A DNA stretch of 64,000 nucleotides from NCBI GenBank assembly GCA_905250125.1, contig CAJNOL010000889.1, forward strand, positions 1 through 64,000, written 5' to 3'. The notes beneath the pieces are model-generated. The model was not told the origin of the DNA and made no database searches. It saw only the letters and a list, made by a program, of their open reading frames with translations. A program made the position numbers and the translations under genes. This document shows, piece by piece, positions 48,901 through 60,404 of the stretch (the stretch's first letter is position 1; every line of letters starts with the position of its first letter). Source of the stretch: Rotaria sordida. Lineage: Eukaryota; Rotifera; Eurotatoria; Philodinida; Philodinidae.

Positions 48901-51843
48901 AAAGTGTATATCAACAGGGATTGAACTAAGTCGAAAAATTCAGACAGGTACTCGAAAAGGACCACGTTCAAATTAGATTTACTGTGGCTAGGGTCAAGAT
49001 CAGGAATAAAAGATTGTAATTCTGTATATTTCCAGTTAGGATGATGTAAGTTCAATATTACTATTGTTAAAATTTTTAATAGATTTAATTGATTTATAAT
49101 ACGTACTTCAATAAGAATAAGTGCAGAAATTTCATCTGTTAATGGTATGGTATACATAGTAAATGGTGCAAGAATTCTATTTGATGTTTTCATAAATACA
49201 ACTTCAATAAGATGATTATCATGTATTTTTATTGATTCTAATTGAGGAAAAGCTGGTAATGAATATGTCTATAATTAAAATTTAAATATTTTATTCAAGG
49301 AAAAAAAAAATATATATTTATAAATTCATATACTCGTCGAGTTTGTGTAGTACGAATATCTTCTGTTGAATTTATTAAATTATGATGATTTTTATCAATC
49401 TTTATTTCAAATATATGAGCCATTTTATTTGATGAATTATTTTGTTGTAATTGAAATTGATTACGTAATGATCGACTAATATTATTAAGTACTAACAGAA
49501 AAAGATCACTATTACTTGGCCGATTTTGATCATTACTAAAAATTGTTTTTTGTTTTTTTTAGAATAAATGTTATTTTTTTAATTAAAAATTTTAATTAAA
49601 CCTTGTATACATATAAACAATTTTATCTTTGCATGTAATAAGTACAAGTGTTGGTGAAGTATTAAGCCAAGATTGAACATCATGATTAATAATTGTACAA
49701 GCTTCAAGACATTGTTGACGAATTAATGAATTGATATGTAAATATTCACAACTCTAGTTTTTTTTTTTTTTGTTATTCCAGGGAAAATGAAAATCTATTT
49801 TATATTCTTACCTCAAAAACGAGTGCTTGATTTGTTGTTATGTTATTCAAATAATATTGAACTGATGAAGATATTCGATCGATTGATTTATCAATAGTTT
49901 TAGATTTTCTGTTTTAGAAAATCAAATAAATATATTCATAGGAAAAAATTAATTTTATATATTTCAAATAATGTTCCGAGGGAGTGACCTTTTTGTAATC
50001 TTGCAAAATTTTCGTTTTTCTGCTTACCAATTCAAAAAAACGCGTAACCTCCCCTATCCGCAAATTCAATCAATTCCAACAAAAACTTTCTGATCGACCT
50101 CTTCTCCTCATTCCTGGCGACCTCGAAACACTCCTGTATATTTCAGTAAATTAAAAGAAAAAAATAATAAACAAGAATTTTGTTTGTATTTAGATGAAAA
50201 TAAAACATTTCTATGAATCTCTATAAATGAAAATCTATTGAACGAAATCAGAGTTATTATATTCGTTACACTTTATTTCACCTAAAATGTATGACTGAAA
50301 ATTAAACTTAGTTTAATCCAAAGAAAAAATGTGCATTTAAGATTTTTCTGTTCTATATTCATGAACGGAGGAACATTTTGAATCTAGGGTAGACTCAACA
50401 ATCTTTATAAGAGGTCTACCAGAAAGTTAAGAATATAGCGAAGAAGTGAGAATACTTTCATACTATTTCGATGAGATACAGTTGGTGCTTTTTATATCCA
50501 ACTTGCATTTTGAACTGTATAAAGTTGGTATGGTTTAGAAAAACAATTTGCAACTTGTGTCAAGAGGTACGTGCACTTAAAAAAACATATTAACATTTTT
50601 TTAATTTCATTTCGACTATCGAAAGAAAAGTTTTCGATCTACTTTATTAAAAAACAGAATAATGGTGATGTGGCAGTGTTCACAAAAAAACAGGAAATTT
50701 CACTGTAGATTTGTGCACTTTGTTGAAAACATTTCTTACATATATATAAACTTAACCACTAAAGCTGAAAAAAATTTTCAGACACCTTTTACTTTATCTA
50801 ATTCGAGTTTCTCATGCAGTTCTTCTTCACTTGTAACAAATAAGTACTACTTTACGTCATTGGTCAACGTAGAACCCAATATTTAGTCGTATAAAATTCA
50901 ATATTTCTTCAAAAATCTTTTCTTAGTCTGCGTTACTACGAAAATGTTACTATTTGCTGCCAAATGCAGTGAAAAATTTTGATGTTTGTATAAGAATTTC
51001 GATGCATTGCATAAATCTATCAATCTGATGGAATAAAAAACAAATTTTTAATCCTTCGATACTTGAATCTAGGGTAGATCTCATCCTACTTAAGTCTCGT
51101 GGCTCCACCACCGATGAACATATGATACTAGCGAAAGTGAATACTCAAAGCCAGCCAAACACAGGAAAAAATCTATGACATACCGTCTTTGTTTATAATA
51201 ATTCAAAAGACTATAGATCTAAGTATATATAATGTCGAATTCTGTCATTCTTCTATTAAAATTGTATTAATAAAACATATTCTAAGATACTTACGTAAAT
51301 GGTAAAACACCTATATGAAATTTAATTAATGCTTTGAATAAATTGATTGTTTTAAGTACAACAATTGTATTAAACGACTCATCAGCCATACATATTATTT
51401 TACTTTCTCCAATCTATATTTGAAAAAAAAAGGCCAATAATTAAATAAAAAAGAAAAACCTAAAAATAAAACTATATTTATTGAATATACTTGATCAAAA
51501 AATAATTCCATATTTGATTTAAGTGTTATTCGTTTAATAGAACTATTACGATATAATGTTTGTGAATGAAAACTTGTTAATATTGAAAAATGTTGTACAA
51601 TAGCATCATCAATTGAAAAATCAATTTCTTGATTTACCTTTAAGCTTATTATAATAAGATAACTAATTATCAATAAAACAATATTCTTACATCCTTATTT
51701 TCTGTTAAATTTTCCTTAAATGTATAACCTCGATCAATAAAACATTTATGTAAATATTCAAATAAATCATCAGTTAAAAATCGATAAATTAAATCTGAAT
51801 TTGTTCCAAAAACAAATATACCAAATAGACAGCGTGTGACCAT
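45984..51843 (-). CDS. HPS1: HPS1-like protein (BLOC-3 subunit), 681 aa
   Basis: Fourteen exons join in frame to 681 residues: 51843-51691, 51637-51491, 51413-51295, 49908-49812, 49753-49602, 49535-49334, 49268-49107, 48404-48264, 48204-48092, 48020-47757, 47492-47339, 47264-47151, 46278-46205, 46137-45984. The length is close to that of vertebrate HPS1 (about 700). The N-terminus is longin-like (VTRCLFGIFVFGTNSDLIY), followed by SIDDAIVQHFSILTSF, as in HPS1. CYNDFPGLVHFALIDR matches the HPS1 block FPGLvHFiyvDR, and the end (SLACFELICVHLRIVPSS) matches the HPS1 C-terminal helix region. In animals HPS1 with HPS4 forms BLOC-3, the exchange factor for Rab32/38 in lysosome-related organelle formation. 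The identification rests on remembered motifs. The largest intron is 1386 bases. The gene begins 124 bases after the UNC93-like stop. Confidence 0.82.
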
Positions 51844-51967
51844 ATTTTCGTGTTTTTGACAAAAAAGATATTAGTAATATAAAAGATAACGTTTGCTCGT
51901 TTATATTATATGACGTGGCTTATTTATTTTAGAAAAAAAAAAAACAAAAAAGAAAAGGGAAGAAGAG

Positions 51968-54900
51968 TCATGATTCTACAGCACTATTTGTGACAGCACA
52001 TTTCTTTTTTTGATGTTCTTTCCAACGAAGATGTACTTCAACCAGTCCGTAACCCAACATGCTGATAGATAAATAAACAAGAAGAAGAATAAGTGAAAGT
52101 CGAATAGTTACATAACTAGAATACTAAAAAAAAAAACAAAATAAAAATAAAAATTTTGTTTTTATTTTGAATAAAATCAAAACTTACACCATAGGTTATG
52201 ACAAAGCCAACTGATTTCCATAGACGATATTTTGCTAAAGCACTTGGATCATTTTCCGAATAGAGAACTGTATAAGTAGCTAAAATATAAAGATAAAAGA
52301 TATATTATATTTTTCGCTACATAAGAAAAGATTTTCTAAAAATATCCAAGTAAGAAATGGATCGAAGGTTTCTTGAAAAATTATTTTAGTATTTTTCATG
52401 TATTTAAATGCATTGCAATATACTGAGAAGTAGTGTATCGATAAAATTTTGAGGTATATCTCAAACATAAGTTCCATTTGAGGTTGTTTTCTCCAAAAAA
52501 CAATTTGTTGAGTCTTTTTAACATTCACAGAAAAATTCTAAGCATACGTTCTGAAAGAGCACAAAATTCAGATTCTAATACATTACTTCTCACTCTTTCC
52601 CAATGCATTTAAACACACAAAAAATAGTCAAATATTTTGGCTAGAAATTTTCGACACACTCTTTATTGAAAAATTTTAGGATCGGGAGCTACTAATATGG
52701 CTTCGGTGTGGATGTTGTCGAAAAGAAGACTTACACACATCTACACCATATCGTGATATTACGAGTGTTTCTAAATTGTATATTTACTATTAATGGTGCA
52801 ATTGAATATCAATTAAGGTTTATTATGAAAACAATTAGAAATCAGTCGACTTTGGCATTCGACTTTTCTGACATTTTTTGATTATTTTTTAAAATATTTA
52901 TTGTAAAATTTAGTATTTCTTCATAAGCATAAGTTATCAGTTGACTTGTTTTTCTACAGTAAACAATAAAAAGGTTTTCAGGTTTATGTCTTCTATGTTA
53001 GTGAGAGCTATTAATCATTTCGACTGTGATCTATAAATATAACTGAAATACTCGAAATTTTAGAATGAAAAATGCTTTGTAGATACGTATCTGAACTTTT
53101 TGATGAATAATGTCAACAGCTAATCTCTTCGGTTTTTTTTCTGTTTCGTAATTGTCAAATTAAGAATCTCAATGAACTAATTCTTTATCATTAAATAATT
53201 AGAAAAACAAAATACCGATAACTTGTGTTTGCCAAATAGCATCTGCAATACCCCAAAATCCAGCAATAACAAATAATATAACTATTTGATCTTTTTTTGG
53301 ACTCCAAAGAAACATTACAATAATAATTGCATAATTAATCAAAGCAGCAACAACGAAGACAAATATTCGACCTGTATATTTAACAAGACGACCACAGACA
53401 TAACTACTTATTGCTTGACATATTCCATTACATACCATAACAAGTCCAACATAACTATAGAAAACAAGAAAATCTTTATGTTTTGTTTTTCTAAAACAAA
53501 AAAAAAGAATGTTTTACCGAATGCCAACAAGACAAGTGATAAAACCCTAATGAGAAAAAAAACGATTATAACTATTTTAAATAAGGAAATAAAACAAGTT
53601 TTGTACTCGAGTAAATTGTGCTGTCAAAAAAGCAGTTTCAATTGTTGTCCACATTGTAATTGGAATAAGAAATAATTGATCAATATATTTCCATTTTCGG
53701 AATGATAAAACTACTTCAAGACTCTTATTTAATAATTGTTTCATAGTTTCTAAAAAGAACTTTCATTTTGATCAATAATCAAATTTTATCTTACGTTTTT
53801 GAGTTAATTGAATAGAATCAAGTGTTAGAAATAATAGTAACATTGATAAAGCACCCATTCCAGCAAATGTTCCACAAAGAATATAACGCTTCAAAAAAAA
53901 CAAAGAAGCAAAGAAATAGATTTTATTTTATAAATTAAAAAAAAATTTTTTTTACGGTTGTATCGTTCACATCTTCAGTTGTATTTGATGGTAAAGCTGC
54001 GTTAGGATCAAAATCAATTCCACAATTACTTACTTGCGGGTTACTCGATCGATTAAGTACAAAATACGATATTAAATTACCCCAAATTGTATTTGTACCA
54101 AATAGTGCAAAAAATATACCAAAAAATAGACTAACTGACACTTCATGAGTTTGTTTTTTATGTTCAGAATGATAACGAGCTATTTGATTAAGATATGTAG
54201 CTTTCGCTGTCCATAATGGAGCAGCAGCAAGACCAACAAGAGTTGCACCTAAAAGATAAATTATTAAATTGATATTTATAAAAAAATAAAGAACTATTCC
54301 GATAACATTTTGCCTGACCTAGCGAAAAAAGCATTGTCATCTAATTCATGATTGTTACACTACACCACTAATGGAGAGAAAGATTGAAAACCAAAACTTA
54401 TGGTCTAATTTCTGTTATCATATAAATGAATAACGATAAAAACACTAGCACTACATTCTATTGTGAGTAACATATATTTGATTAGCTAATGTGTAGAGTA
54501 ATAAGTATAGAAGTCTAGAATGTATTACAATAAGATGTTTGATTATACTTTTTCAGATACTTTGAATTCAATTCTTTTACGAAAGATTATCTATTAAACT
54601 TTTAAATTTTTAATGTTTAAGTTATTTTGTTTTTAATAAGAGATATTATATAGAAAAAGATAAAAAAGCATTATAAAAATTTTGCTTGATTAATATCGGT
54701 AAAATGTTAATTAAATTGTTATTAATACTATATAGATCTTTGTTTCTTTGATTAAATTTCAAATAAAAAATAATGAATGTTAAAATTTTCATTAGATTAT
54801 TTAAACTCGTTTTTAATTCTAGATCTCTCGTCTGAAATTTTCTATTCCTATTCATATAGTAAAAGATATTAGAAATAATGTATCAAATCAATTACGGTTG

Positions 54901-55908
54901 AGTATCATCTAGATATGAACAAGGTGATCCTTCAATCCCGTCGGAACCGAACCAAAAATGATTAGTCCCCATCATGTCTGCTATCATCATATATATGCTT
55001 GATTCGAGATATAGCTATACGATCGAAATATGAAGAATGATGTATATTGCAATGATATTTAAACGTATGTAGTTCTACTGACCAAACTGTAACAATGAGT
55101 GTGTTGGTTGCTCATATATGAATATTGATATTTAACTCATTTCATTCCAGATATTAAAGTGTGTGTGACCAGTGAATATCATGAAATTTTCAATTACCTA
55201 TAGTTATCACATATAGATATAAATTAATCAGATCAGAAATAAGTTCTTTGTAAAACTAACTTAACTAAGAAAAACAGAAAGTTGTGCTTTACTTTTGATC
55301 TTCATTCTTTATATGATATTTTATAAGAATAAAACTTATTTTTATGAATCTTCATGATAAAATACTTCAAGATAATTACTGATATACATAAGTACAGGTA
55401 ATGGTTTTATATTGGCTGCTATATAAAATATATAACCAATTTCACCAAGTATAATAGTCCATTTAAGACCAAATAAATCCATACTAACACCTGCAAGAGC
55501 AATCGAACTAAACTAATACAAGAAAATAAAGATCAAATAATTTTCTATTAATTTTCAATTTGATGAACTTACTATTAAAAATGCATAAGTTATAATAAGA
55601 GAATTAACTCCAACATTATTTTTAACATTTAAACTTGATTGAAGTAAAACCATACCATTATAAGCTGTAAATATTAGAACAAAAGCTAATGCAAGTAAAA
55701 ATAAATTTTTATAAATTTTTGCAATTGGAAATGGTGGTATTGTATCAATTGAAACATTTTTTTCATTTTTATGTGATGAAATTTGTAATGGATCCATCGA
55801 CATAATACCCATTTTACTAGCAGCATTTGTTTGATCTTCACTAATTATACTAATAAAAGATAATTTTCGAGGTATATTTGTAAGTTCATCTAGATCACTT
55901 TCGGCCAT
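51968..55908 (-). CDS. UNC93-like major facilitator protein, 504 aa
   Basis: Nine exons (55908-55573, 55512-55380, 54248-53956, 53888-53795, 53749-53607, 53546-53518, 53454-53216, 52279-52188, 52123-51968) join in frame to 504 residues. After a polar N-tail, the first helix region NLFLLALAFVLIFTAYNGM leads to LLQSSLN, the UNC93 signature. SATLVGLAAAPLWTAKATYL, then ETAFLTAQFTRGF, GFWGIADAIWQTQVIG and YRLWKSVGFVI continue the family pattern over about eleven helices. A lumenal loop has N-glycosylation sites (NTTEDVNDTT). UNC93 proteins are membrane partners: UNC93B1 escorts Toll-like receptors, and worm UNC-93 acts with a K+ channel. No transport substrate is established. It is the first gene of a compact three-gene run. 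One exon is only 29 bases. Confidence 0.94.
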
Positions 55909-57771
55909 TTTAAGTTTTTGTTTCTTTTTTTCTTTACTGTAACAGACGACAAAAAGAAAAAGTGTTGAGTACGTGGTTCTGATAAAGTTTCAGAAAAGAA
56001 TGAAAGAAAGGTGAATGTTGATAATATTGCGTTAACCTGTGTGTTGTTAAGAAACCAAAAAAGCACTAAAGCAAATATATTTCTTTGATCTTACGATTAA
56101 AATTTTTCAAGACTTTCAATTATATCATAATATGAACAATTCAATATATTTTTTCGTCTCATGATATTTTCTTTGTACTTAAAACATAGATATATATATA
56201 TAAGTATCATTGGATTATCGCTGTATACATGATATATCAAGGTGCGTGATAAATAAAAAGAATAAACGTGTGTTGACGATATTTTTATCAGTAGTTGAGT
56301 ATTGAAAGGTTAGGATATTTGAATGAAATATTATGATCTTTTTTCTTTAAAACCCAGAATGTAGTACAGATAATCATGATTTTTTTTAAACATAAGATAA
56401 AATTAAAAATACAAGGTCTTTCGTTTTTTTAAAATCAATAAAGGAAATACAGAAGTTTTACGAAGAAAATGATAATAGTTTCTTTAGATTCTTTTAAGAA
56501 AATTATTATTTTCTTTTCTTTCTTTGTTGACCATCATGTCACTGTTAACAGATGATTTTACTTCGTTTTGAGAGAGAGAAAAGAAAAAATTATTTGATAT
56601 ACAACTGTATGATAAAAATGAGAAATAGACAGTTGTGTGCAGACACTTGCTTGTTATGAAAACTTTTACAAGAGTTTTGAATAAAATAACGAAATATGAT
56701 GATACAATTAATTAATTTCTTGTGAGAAAATGATCTTCATCATAAAATGATTGATTTTATTGTTCCCATATTTGTCGAATGGATAATTCTAACATAATGA
56801 CAAGTTGGATTCAACGAACCACATATATATATAAACCGTAAAGACTCACTGAATGACTTCACAAAATAGCAATTATGTCAGTTACTATATCAAAAATCTC
56901 TAAAAATGCACCTTCACTAATATACAACGGCTATTCATATATAGTTGACCGAAAAAATGACTCAAAAATTCTTTCGAAATGTGAGTACTTTAAAAAATAT
57001 GCATGCCATGGACGATTCGAGTATGAGTGTAGGTGAAAACTCACACTTCCTGTGAGCAACTGTCCTAGATCCGATAGAAGTTTATTTTCATGACAAATAT
57101 CTGTTAAATTAGCTGATGTTGGAAATTTTCGAAATCGTAATATTCAGACTCGGAAAAAAAAACAAAGTCTCCGTTGTGTTTGATCAAATCTCATTGGAAT
57201 TCGATGACTGGATATTTATAACTATTAAGGATATCAAAAATAATTATTTTCTCTTTTTATAATGGAAATTTATTTATTAATTAGTAATCATAAATATATC
57301 AAGCAGCTAACAGATTGTAATACTCTCAGATATACTTGGGGTTAGCCAAAAGTAATGGCGGAAGTACTTTTTTTCTTATAGAAAACTCGAATAAATTTTC
57401 TTTTTTATGAACAGATAGAGCGTCTTTCGCTCTATTTTTCTATTCTATTTGATCACTATTCAACTGATGTCATAATAATAGAATTTCGATAAGAACTTTT
57501 TTTGTGTAACTCCAACTGATAGCAATAGTTCATATTATCATTCATGTGTGTTTTCTTTTCGTTTTTTCTTTATTTTTCTCTTCTTCTTTCTTTCATTATT
57601 TGCTTCTTCTTATCTCTTCTAATAAGTAGTCCGCGTCCATATATTTTACAGTGAACAAAAAGTAATGGTGGTGGAGCAAAAGAAATACAGTCAAAGGCTT
57701 GAACATGAAAAACTATTGTTCTTTTAAAAATACGAAAAATAGTATTAGAAATATTAGTAAAAATGCATTAC
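55909..57771. other. Intergenic region, no gene seen
   Basis: About 1.9 kb upstream of the UNC93-like gene. It is AT-rich, with a T/C-rich run at about 57545-57620 and a GAGTATGAGTGTAGGTG/CTCACACTTCC inverted pair at 57017-57055. No promoter was singled out. Confidence 0.5.
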
Positions 57772-58188
57772 TTTTGTCAATATTTGGTTTTCTTTGACGA
57801 CTCAAATATCTTACTAATTTTGTACAACTAGACTTTAACACTTGAAATATATCTTCAACAAATGGATCAGAACGAAAACTCATTGCATGAATAAGCTGTT
57901 CATAGAAAAAACAAAAGAGAATAAATATATACATAATACTTATACTATATCGGATACTTTGAATCAATTATTTAAACTTACCAATATTTAACTAAATTAT
58001 TAGACGATTAAAAGAATCCACTCTCTAGCACTTATCAAACTAGTCACCGATAAAACTGGATTAGATTTGGTAACTTCTTGGATGATCATAATTTGTTGTA
58101 TTAATCAAAACATACATTGATTCAGCTTGTAGATATATAATTGCATCAGATATTCTCCTGATTGTTCTTGTTCTTCAACTAAATATTT
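57772..58188 (-). CDS. Unidentified gene fragment, two exon-like blocks
   Basis: Block 58188-58116 has a good acceptor (tctttctag) and donor (GTATGT) and encodes KYLVEEQEQSGEYLMQLYIY. Block 57895-57772 has a good acceptor (ctatgaacag) and encodes LIHAMSFRSDPFVEDIFQVL, then a basic stretch (SCTKLVRYLSRQRKPNIDK), to a GTAATG donor. Both look coding, but the phases do not match and no start or last exon was found. It could be a partly missed gene or a decayed one. No family was recognised. Confidence 0.3.
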
Positions 58189-60404
58189 CTAGAAAGATAA
58201 AAAAGAATACAAAGAATATAAAATAATAGTTTGACTTTTACTCGATGAGATAAAATTGACTATAAATAACTTGAAACACATCGTTGCATTAACTTTGCGC
58301 TGTTTTTTAATCATTCTTTTAAGGTAATGACTTTAGAAAAATTAATTTTGTTTCGGCAAGTCGATGTCTACAGAGCAAGAACGGAGACTATAACATTGAT
58401 TTGTATCTGTCACAATTGACATGAGAATTCAGTTGCGTTTACAATGCGCGAAATAATTTTATACAACTCTCTTAGGAACAAAAAAGATTTTATTATAAAC
58501 ATAAAGATTCATAAACAACGGGAAATAATTCATTTACAAAAGACTTTACAAAAAAGACTCACATTAAACACAATAGTAGAAAAATGTTTGTTTTTAATTT
58601 TTTATATTTTAATGGTAGAGAACCAACGATTTTTGTTGTGTGCATTTCAGGTTTCTGAATGTTCTATTGTTTAGATTAGTATGCGTCATACACTAATTGA
58701 TGTTTATTGTTGTATTCAAGTTTTGATATTATTAGGATATAAAATAATTACTTGGCTGAGAATTATTTATTACATTATTTTGAACATATTTATCTATTGT
58801 AGTGTTTGAATTTAAGCAATTCCATGACATTCACCAAATACTAAAATATATCATATACCATCAATTGATCTATTGAGAGAAAAAAAAATAGATTTCGTTT
58901 TCATTAGTTCATATAATCATTTATTATGCTGTATATCGTAATAATAAGACATATACGTTTTATAAGGTACCTTTACTTTTAAGAATCACCATCATTTCAC
59001 ACTTGCTCGCCATACAGTCGATTCAATTATCATAAAAAAACATAAATTATCTATATGAAACTGCAGCTTTCAATATTTAACCATTTATATGAGAATCCTG
59101 AATGGAAATCTTTTTCCAATAATGACTTGAAAAACTTCTATTTATTAATTATTGAAAATTCACGAATCATTCAATGTGTACATTATCAGAAAAGAAAAGT
59201 AATAAAAATTTATATTTTTTGCACAAAAAACAAACAAAACATCTATTCACTATATAAAAAGCAAATATCCACTCTTCAATCGAATTTAACCAACTATTTG
59301 AGATCTTCATGTGCCAATTATTCGAGAAACATTATAACAAGAATTTATACTTATTACAGAAAAACAAAAAAAACTACTTCTTCACTGCATAAAAAATGTT
59401 TTATTTTTATATATTATTAATATTGATTACTAGAAAAGTACAAAAACACTGTTCCAATCTCGCCTAGACTCTTCTGGCACATCTCTTTCATCTACAGATC
59501 AGTTTTTTTTCAGTTGATTTAAACTTTATGTTGAGCATTTATCAGCATGTATGCAAATAATGGTGAGAAATGGAAAGAAAGAGAGATAGAAAGAAAAAAA
59601 GTTTTTTGCCCTCTCTGCATTTTCTTTCGGTCACACATGAACAACTTTTATTGTAATAGTGTATCGTGTAAATTGTCTCTCATTCATGACATACCTTCTA
59701 TGTTTTTTCGCCTCGTCGTTGTTATTTCCATTGTCGATGACAGTCCCCACGTCAATATGTTTTTCTTTCTTCTCTTTAAGACAATGAACAAGAGACATCC
59801 TTTTCGATTTGGATAGGATAAACAATAAATCATAGATAAATAAATGTGATAAATGTATAATCGTTGATTAAAAGGTAATTTTTTTTATTGACAGTCATAT
59901 GAGATAAAAAAAAAAGAAAAAGCCTATCTAAATGCAGATAGAGGTCAAATTTTCGGGCGAGTTGAAAGACATCACTATGAAAATATACATCATTTTGCTC
60001 TACGCTAGTAGCCATATGCACGCCGACCTACGAGAACAATATCACTCTCTAAGAGCAAAAAAAACAGCAAATCTCTCTCTCTCTCTCTCTCTGACTATCT
60101 ATGAGAAGAAAACATTTTTTTTTCAGATTTCTCCTTGGTAAGTTGCTAACGAATATATTAAGTCGAAGCACAGCTGTACGACTGCATCAGTCAGATACTT
60201 TTTTATATACATTTATCTGCGTATCCATCAGCTTCGAAAAGCCATAAACGGTGATCAATCAAATCAGTAAGACAATTTATTTGTTCATTTTTACAGTGTG
60301 GGTGAGAACAATCCACCACGTAGATGCTAAACGTTCGCTAAAAAAAATAGTTCACAAGCGTACAAATTCTTCTTTTATCACAAGGTTTCAGGTATCAGCA
60401 TCGA
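58189..60404. other. Intergenic region, no gene seen
   Basis: AT-rich DNA without supported exons. It includes a dispersed-repeat copy at about 58400-58740, a (CT)n run at about 60071-60092 and long A- or T-rich frames. The 121-codon frame at 59055-59420 is Lys/Asn/Tyr-rich and unspliced, and reads like non-coding AT-rich sequence. Confidence 0.5.
58400..58740. repeat. Dispersed repeat, second copy of 36480-36600
   Basis: TGTCACAATTGACATGAGAATTCAGTTGCGTTT at 58410 matches the segment at 36487 with few changes; both then carry ...GTCA.AC..TAATT.ATGTTT and TTGTATTCAA.TTTTG. Here the two halves are separated by about 220 extra bases, so one copy has an insertion or the other a deletion. Confidence 0.5.

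Noticed and set aside
53286..53675. 129-codon plus-strand frame
   Set aside because: It is antisense to UNC93-like exons at 53216-53454, 53518-53546 and 53607-53749, which have strong family motifs on the other strand.
59055..59420. 121-codon plus-strand frame
   Set aside because: Lys/Asn/Tyr/Ile-rich as expected from random AT-rich DNA, with no domain and no promoter; rejected as a gene.
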